Source of the DNA: an uncultured Bacteroidales bacterium
Lineage (GTDB): Bacteria > Bacteroidota > Bacteroidia > Bacteroidales > UBA932
Reading direction: 5' to 3'
Length of the DNA: 64,000 bases
NCBI GenBank assembly: GCA_900317845.1
Contig: ONII01000004.1
Coordinates: 62,001-126,000, forward strand
Below the pieces are notes generated by a model. It saw only the letters and a program-made list of their open reading frames with translations. It made no database searches and had not been told where the DNA came from. Below are positions 60,380-64,000 of the stretch, piece after piece. How positions within the stretch are numbered: position 1 is the first letter of the stretch; the number at the start of each line of letters is the position of its first letter. The position numbers and the translations under genes were made by a program.

Positions 60380-63088
60380 ATGACGGTTAAGGTAGTTCAT
60401 ATTTTTACGATTTTCTTCAGCCTCCTGGCTTTCTGCGCTGCGGCAGAGGCCCAGGAGGTTTATTCCGGTACCGTCAAGGATGCGCAGACGGGGGAGCCCG
60501 TTCCCGGCGCCGCCGTCACGCAAGGGAAAAACTGGGCCATAACGGATTCTTTGGGTATATTTTCGCTGAAAACCTACCAAAACACGTCGTTTACCATCAC
60601 GTGCCTGGGCTATAAAACCCTCGAGGCAGCGCCGGAAAAGGGGGGCGTCTACCGCCTTCAGCCAGACATTTTCGCCCTCCAGGAAGTGGTGGTTACGGCG
60701 CAGGAGGAGCGGGGCGTTACGGCTACGTCCGTTATCGGCAAGGATGCCATCGAGCACATTCAGCCGTCCAGCATCAAGGACGTGCTGGAGCTGCTTCCCG
60801 GCGGCCGTGCCGTGGACCCCAACCTGGCCTCTCCGCAGGTGGCGAACCTTCGCAGCGCGGCTTCGGTGAGCGGCAATTATGCCACATCGGCCCTGGGAAC
60901 GGCCGTGTACATTGACGGGAAGCCGGTGGGAAACAACGCCAATTTGCAGTCATCGCCCGCCTACAGCAACCTGGGCAGCAGCTACGTGAATTATGGCACG
61001 GACCTCCGCACCATCACCACGGAAGACATCGAGTCGGTGGAAGTGGTGCGCGGCATTGCCTCCGTGGAGTACGGAGACCTCACCAGCGGCCTGATGAAAA
61101 TCACGCGCAAACGCGGCGGAAAAATGCTCCGGGCCCGTTTTAAGGCCGATATGGGCTCCAAGCTCTTCTATGTAGGCAAAGTCTTCCAGTGGAAGACTTT
61201 CACGCTCAATGTGGGCGCCAACTACCTCCATTCCATGGCCGATCCCCGGAACCCGCGCCAGAATTACCAGCGCGTCACCGGCACGGTCCGCCTGGGTAAA
61301 ACCTGGAAAAAAGCGCTGGAATACGTGTTCAACGCTTCGCTGGACTACACGGGCTCTTTCGACAACCAAAAGAGCGACCAAAACCAGGATTTTGGCGCCA
61401 TGGGCCCCATAGAAACCTATTTCTCGTCCTATAACAAGCTGGATGCCGGCCTGGATTATTCCGTGAAGGCGCGGGACAACGCTTCGGCGTTCCGCAGCTG
61501 GGTAACGTCGGCCTCGCTCACCGTGGAAAACGACCGCATCCGCCGCTGGAAATACGTGATTAACGGTGCCGAACAACCTTACAGTACGGCCACGGAGCCG
61601 GGGGAGTGGGATGCCCTTATCCTCCCGGTCCGCTACGAATCCAACCTGGAGGTAAAAGGCCTTCCGCTATACGCTTACCTGCAGTCGGCCGTCACCTTCA
61701 AATGGGGTGAGCAGCGGCTCAAAGGGGGCCTCCAGTGGACCCTGGACAAGAACCTGGGCGAGGGGACTGTATTTGATATCACCCGCCCTTTCTCCTCGGT
61801 CACCAGCGCCCGTCCGCGGCCGTATTATGCCATCCCGGCCAATCACCAGCTATCGCTGTACGCAGAGGAAAACGGCAGCGCCCAATTGGGCTGGGGGGCG
61901 TTGGAATGGGCCGCCGGCGTGCGAATGAGCATGCTGCTGGGCGCGGGCAAAGCGTTCCAGGTAAATGCCCGTCCGTATGTGGACCCGCGCGCCAACGTCC
62001 GCTATAATTTCCCCACCGCCATCGTTAAGGGACACCGCCTGGACGCGGGCATTTATGCCGGCGCAGGCCTTCATACCAAATTCCCCACCATGGACATGCT
62101 GTACCCGGAGCCGGTGTACGGTGACATCCAGGTGTTCAACTACTGGCCCGTAGAGGCACAGCTTCGCCGTTCCTACATGTACGTGTACAAGGAAGACCCC
62201 ACCAATTACGCCCTGGCGCCTGCCCGCAACTTCAAGTGGGAGGTGGGGGCCGATCTTTCCTGGAACGGTTTCCACCTGTCCGTGGACTATTTCCGGGAAA
62301 ACATGACCTCCGGCTTCCGCAGCAGCTCCCGTTACGGACGGTATATCGTCAAGCGTTACGACGGCAGCGGGATTGACAAAAACGCCCTTACAGGCCCGCC
62401 GGACGTGACTTCTCTGCCCTGGAAGGCCGATACCCTCCTGCAGGCGCACGGCATCACCACCAACGGTTCCCAGACCCTCAAGCAGGGCGTGGAATTTACG
62501 TTTTCCTCGCCCCGCATCCGGGCCATCAATACGCGCATTACGGCCAACGGCGCCTGGTTTGTTACCAAAAACACCAACAGTGCGCCGCTGTACTATGTTC
62601 CGTCGGCCATCGTCAGCGGCAGCCGGTACAATTATGTGGGGTATTATGAGGTGAACGACGGCAGCACCTTTACCCAGCTTAATACCAACATTATGCTGGA
62701 TACGCAGATCCCGCGACTGGGGCTCATCCTGTCCGTATCCTGCCAAACCTCCTGGTTCAGCAACCACTATCCCATTGCGCGCTCCACCATGCCGCTGTCC
62801 TACCTGGACAAAAACCTGGTGGAACACCCCTATACGGAGGCCGATGCGCAGGACCCGGTACTCCGCTACCTGGTACTGGAGGAGAGTTCCATGAACTACA
62901 ATTACCTGGTGCCCTTTGCTACGTACTTTAACCTGAAGGCCACCAAAAAGTTCCTGAATGGGAGAATGGGCATTTCGCTCTTTGTGAACCGCCTCCTGGC
63001 CATTGCACCGGACTATTACATGAACGGCGCCTTTGTGCGGCGTTCCTCCACCCCGTACTTCGGGATGGAAATTGACTTTAAACTATGA
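60380..63088 (+). CDS. TonB-dependent receptor with carboxypeptidase-D-like N-terminal domain
   Basis: The 902-residue protein has a signal peptide ending near AAAEAQ. A CarboxypepD-regulatory-like domain (SGTVKDAQTGEPVPGAAVTQ) follows, then the plug (AVYIDGKPVGNN, VEVVRGIASVEYGDLTSGL). The barrel ends in YFGMEIDFKL. It lacks the SusC-specific long insert and has no SusD partner, so it is a receptor for a small ligand such as a metal chelate, a cofactor or a peptide. The next gene overlaps it by 4 bp. The upstream frame is open from 60338, but ATG 60380 follows the promoter and begins the signal peptide. Confidence 0.9.
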   Translation: MTVKVVHIFTIFFSLLAFCAAAEAQEVYSGTVKDAQTGEPVPGAAVTQGKNWAITDSLGIFSLKTYQNTSFTITCLGYKTLEAAPEKGGVYRLQPDIFALQEVVVTAQEERGVTATSVIGKDAIEHIQPSSIKDVLELLPGGRAVDPNLASPQVANLRSAASVSGNYATSALGTAVYIDGKPVGNNANLQSSPAYSNLGSSYVNYGTDLRTITTEDIESVEVVRGIASVEYGDLTSGLMKITRKRGGKMLRARFKADMGSKLFYVGKVFQWKTFTLNVGANYLHSMADPRNPRQNYQRVTGTVRLGKTWKKALEYVFNASLDYTGSFDNQKSDQNQDFGAMGPIETYFSSYNKLDAGLDYSVKARDNASAFRSWVTSASLTVENDRIRRWKYVINGAEQPYSTATEPGEWDALILPVRYESNLEVKGLPLYAYLQSAVTFKWGEQRLKGGLQWTLDKNLGEGTVFDITRPFSSVTSARPRPYYAIPANHQLSLYAEENGSAQLGWGALEWAAGVRMSMLLGAGKAFQVNARPYVDPRANVRYNFPTAIVKGHRLDAGIYAGAGLHTKFPTMDMLYPEPVYGDIQVFNYWPVEAQLRRSYMYVYKEDPTNYALAPARNFKWEVGADLSWNGFHLSVDYFRENMTSGFRSSSRYGRYIVKRYDGSGIDKNALTGPPDVTSLPWKADTLLQAHGITTNGSQTLKQGVEFTFSSPRIRAINTRITANGAWFVTKNTNSAPLYYVPSAIVSGSRYNYVGYYEVNDGSTFTQLNTNIMLDTQIPRLGLILSVSCQTSWFSNHYPIARSTMPLSYLDKNLVEHPYTEADAQDPVLRYLVLEESSMNYNYLVPFATYFNLKATKKFLNGRMGISLFVNRLLAIAPDYYMNGAFVRRSSTPYFGMEIDFKL

Positions 63089-63459
63089 AAAAGTTCGCCC
63101 TCATATTGTCCTTGCTGGTGCTGGTTTCCTGCTCCAGGCAAAACCTGTTCTGCCGGGTAACGCTCCAGGTAGATTCCGCACAGCCCGTAGTGGCGCTTAC
63201 GGTAGATAACAGCCTGGAAGGCAATTATTTCCGGAACCTGAACACCGGGGAAACCTATCCGTTCCCCGTATTCGTGAACGGCAAGTGCGAACTGCAGGTA
63301 TTAAAAGGCGTGTATGTGCTGGCGTTCGACGGGGTGGCCGCCGGCGCGGACGGAACGGCCCGGCGGGTGCGCTCGGCCCAGTATGCCACCATGCTGGATG
63401 CCGTAACGCTTACGGCCGATGACGCCACGGTAACGCTTAAACTGCTGGAACTGCAATGA
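63085..63459 (+). CDS. Small lipoprotein of the receptor operon
   Basis: The 124-residue protein starts MKKFALILSLLVLVSCSRQ (Cys at about 16, lipoprotein). The mature part is a short beta-sandwich-like sequence (RVTLQVDSAQPVVALTVDNS). It overlaps the receptor by 4 bp and the next gene by 4 bp. It might be a shortened relative of the DUF4876 proteins seen with such receptors, but the similarity is not clear enough to claim. Confidence 0.65.
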   Translation: MKKFALILSLLVLVSCSRQNLFCRVTLQVDSAQPVVALTVDNSLEGNYFRNLNTGETYPFPVFVNGKCELQVLKGVYVLAFDGVAAGADGTARRVRSAQYATMLDAVTLTADDATVTLKLLELQ

Positions 63460-64000
63460 GAAAGTGTTGGCTCATACTTGCTTTGTTAACGGGCGTGACG
63501 CTGCCGCTTACCGGTCAGGTGCGCTCGGAAGGCCAGACCCTGCTTTTCCAGCCGGAGGAGAACCGAACCCGGACGCAGGTGGGCTTCCGGATGCGGGAAG
63601 AGGACGACGCCTGTCTCCCGGCAGAGGGAAAAGGCCTCCTGCAAGGGGAGTTCCGCGCCCACTCCCGCCACAGCCTGAACTCCATCCACCGGGTAGAGGG
63701 TCACGCCTCCTACGAGCGGGGCGTCAAGCGGGCCGTAAACTGGAACACCTCGTCGGACTGGGACCTCCTGGCCCCGTACATTACGTTGGATACGGTGGGC
63801 GGAGACCTGCAAAAGGAGCAGTACCGCTTTGCCGCTCGTTTTGCCTCGCGTCCGGGCCGTTTCTTCTACAGCTTATGGGCCGACTATCGCGCCTTGCACG
63901 AGTATCGGAACGTGGATCCGCGTCCGCGCAACATTACGGCCGACTTACAAGTATCGGCCCAAGGGGGCCTGCAAATGGGGGCCTATGCGCTTTCCCTGGA
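63456..64000 (+). CDS. Outer-membrane protein (DUF6850-like), 5' part, cut by window edge
   Basis: From ATG 63456 the frame stays open to the window end (181 codons). The protein begins MRKCWLILALLTGVTLPLTG, a signal peptide. It continues with a region rich in Arg and aromatic residues (GFRMREEDDACLPAEGKG, FASRPGRFFYSLWADYRAL) like DUF6850-type beta-barrels encoded next to TonB-dependent receptors. The ATGA overlap with the preceding gene shows translational coupling. Full length and function cannot be judged. Confidence 0.55.
   Translation, partial: MRKCWLILALLTGVTLPLTGQVRSEGQTLLFQPEENRTRTQVGFRMREEDDACLPAEGKGLLQGEFRAHSRHSLNSIHRVEGHASYERGVKRAVNWNTSSDWDLLAPYITLDTVGGDLQKEQYRFAARFASRPGRFFYSLWADYRALHEYRNVDPRPRNITADLQVSAQGGLQMGAYALSL

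Noticed and set aside
1-64000. tRNA or rRNA genes
   Set aside because: No cloverleaf with conserved T-loop (GTTCRANNC) in an intergenic gap and no rRNA-like sequence was seen by eye; a covariance search would be decisive.

Overview
The window looks like a chromosomal segment of a GC-rich, uncultured member of the Bacteroidales (Bacteroidota). Evidence: SusC/SusD-type outer-membrane pairs, a DUF4249 lipoprotein, the Bacteroidota promoter signature (TTTG about 20 bp upstream of TAnnTTTG) in front of many genes, few Shine-Dalgarno sites, and 28-bp dispersed repeats of a kind I recall from gut Bacteroidales. The genus cannot be fixed from sequence alone. No tRNA, rRNA or CRISPR array was seen.

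Layout. (1) 1-534: 5' part of a tyrosine recombinase running off the left edge, so a mobile element probably lies to the left. (2) 729-11206, all minus strand: mfd, coaX, a beta-barrel protein, a TPR protein, lptC, ppiD and ychF (repair, CoA, envelope biogenesis). (3) 11197-11460: a cluster of DnaA-box-like 9-mers beside an AT-rich stretch. Genes to the left read leftward and genes to the right read rightward, so this is a candidate replication origin. (4) 11465-15275, plus strand: ruvB and sdhA/sdhB (the membrane cytochrome b gene is absent). (5) 15710-32279, plus strand: a tightly packed nine-gene outer-membrane operon with SusC, SusD, a surface lipoprotein, a subtilisin-like protease lipoprotein, a small lipoprotein, a second TonB-dependent receptor, a DUF4249 lipoprotein, a macroglobulin-like protein and a PorV/PorQ-like barrel. 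It carries a protease and no glycan enzymes, which suggests peptide or protein capture. (6) 32280-35632: a repeat-rich zone around hflX with four repeat families, including two inverted copies of a three-hairpin element whose stems differ by compensatory changes. (7) 35633-48910, minus strand: two tandem nonribosomal peptide synthetases, A-T-C-A-T-R and C-A-T-C-A-T-R, both ending in thioester reductase domains. (8) 49014-58546: a SpoIIE phosphatase plus STAS protein, ybeY, mnmG, ruvA, sufS-sufE-sufT-like-folK and glyS, with two perfect parS palindromes at the end of mnmG. (9) 58550-64000: a membrane-tethered helix-turn-helix-like protein, TonB, a broken ABC ATPase fragment and a third TonB-dependent receptor operon that runs off the right edge.

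Strongest candidates for new biology: the paired reductase-terminated NRPSs, which predict peptide aldehydes or pyrazinones; the two-copy structured three-hairpin element and the 75-bp TTAAAGCACA repeats placed downstream of two operons; and the combination of a DnaA-box-like cluster and parS sites, which argues that this segment is origin-proximal.
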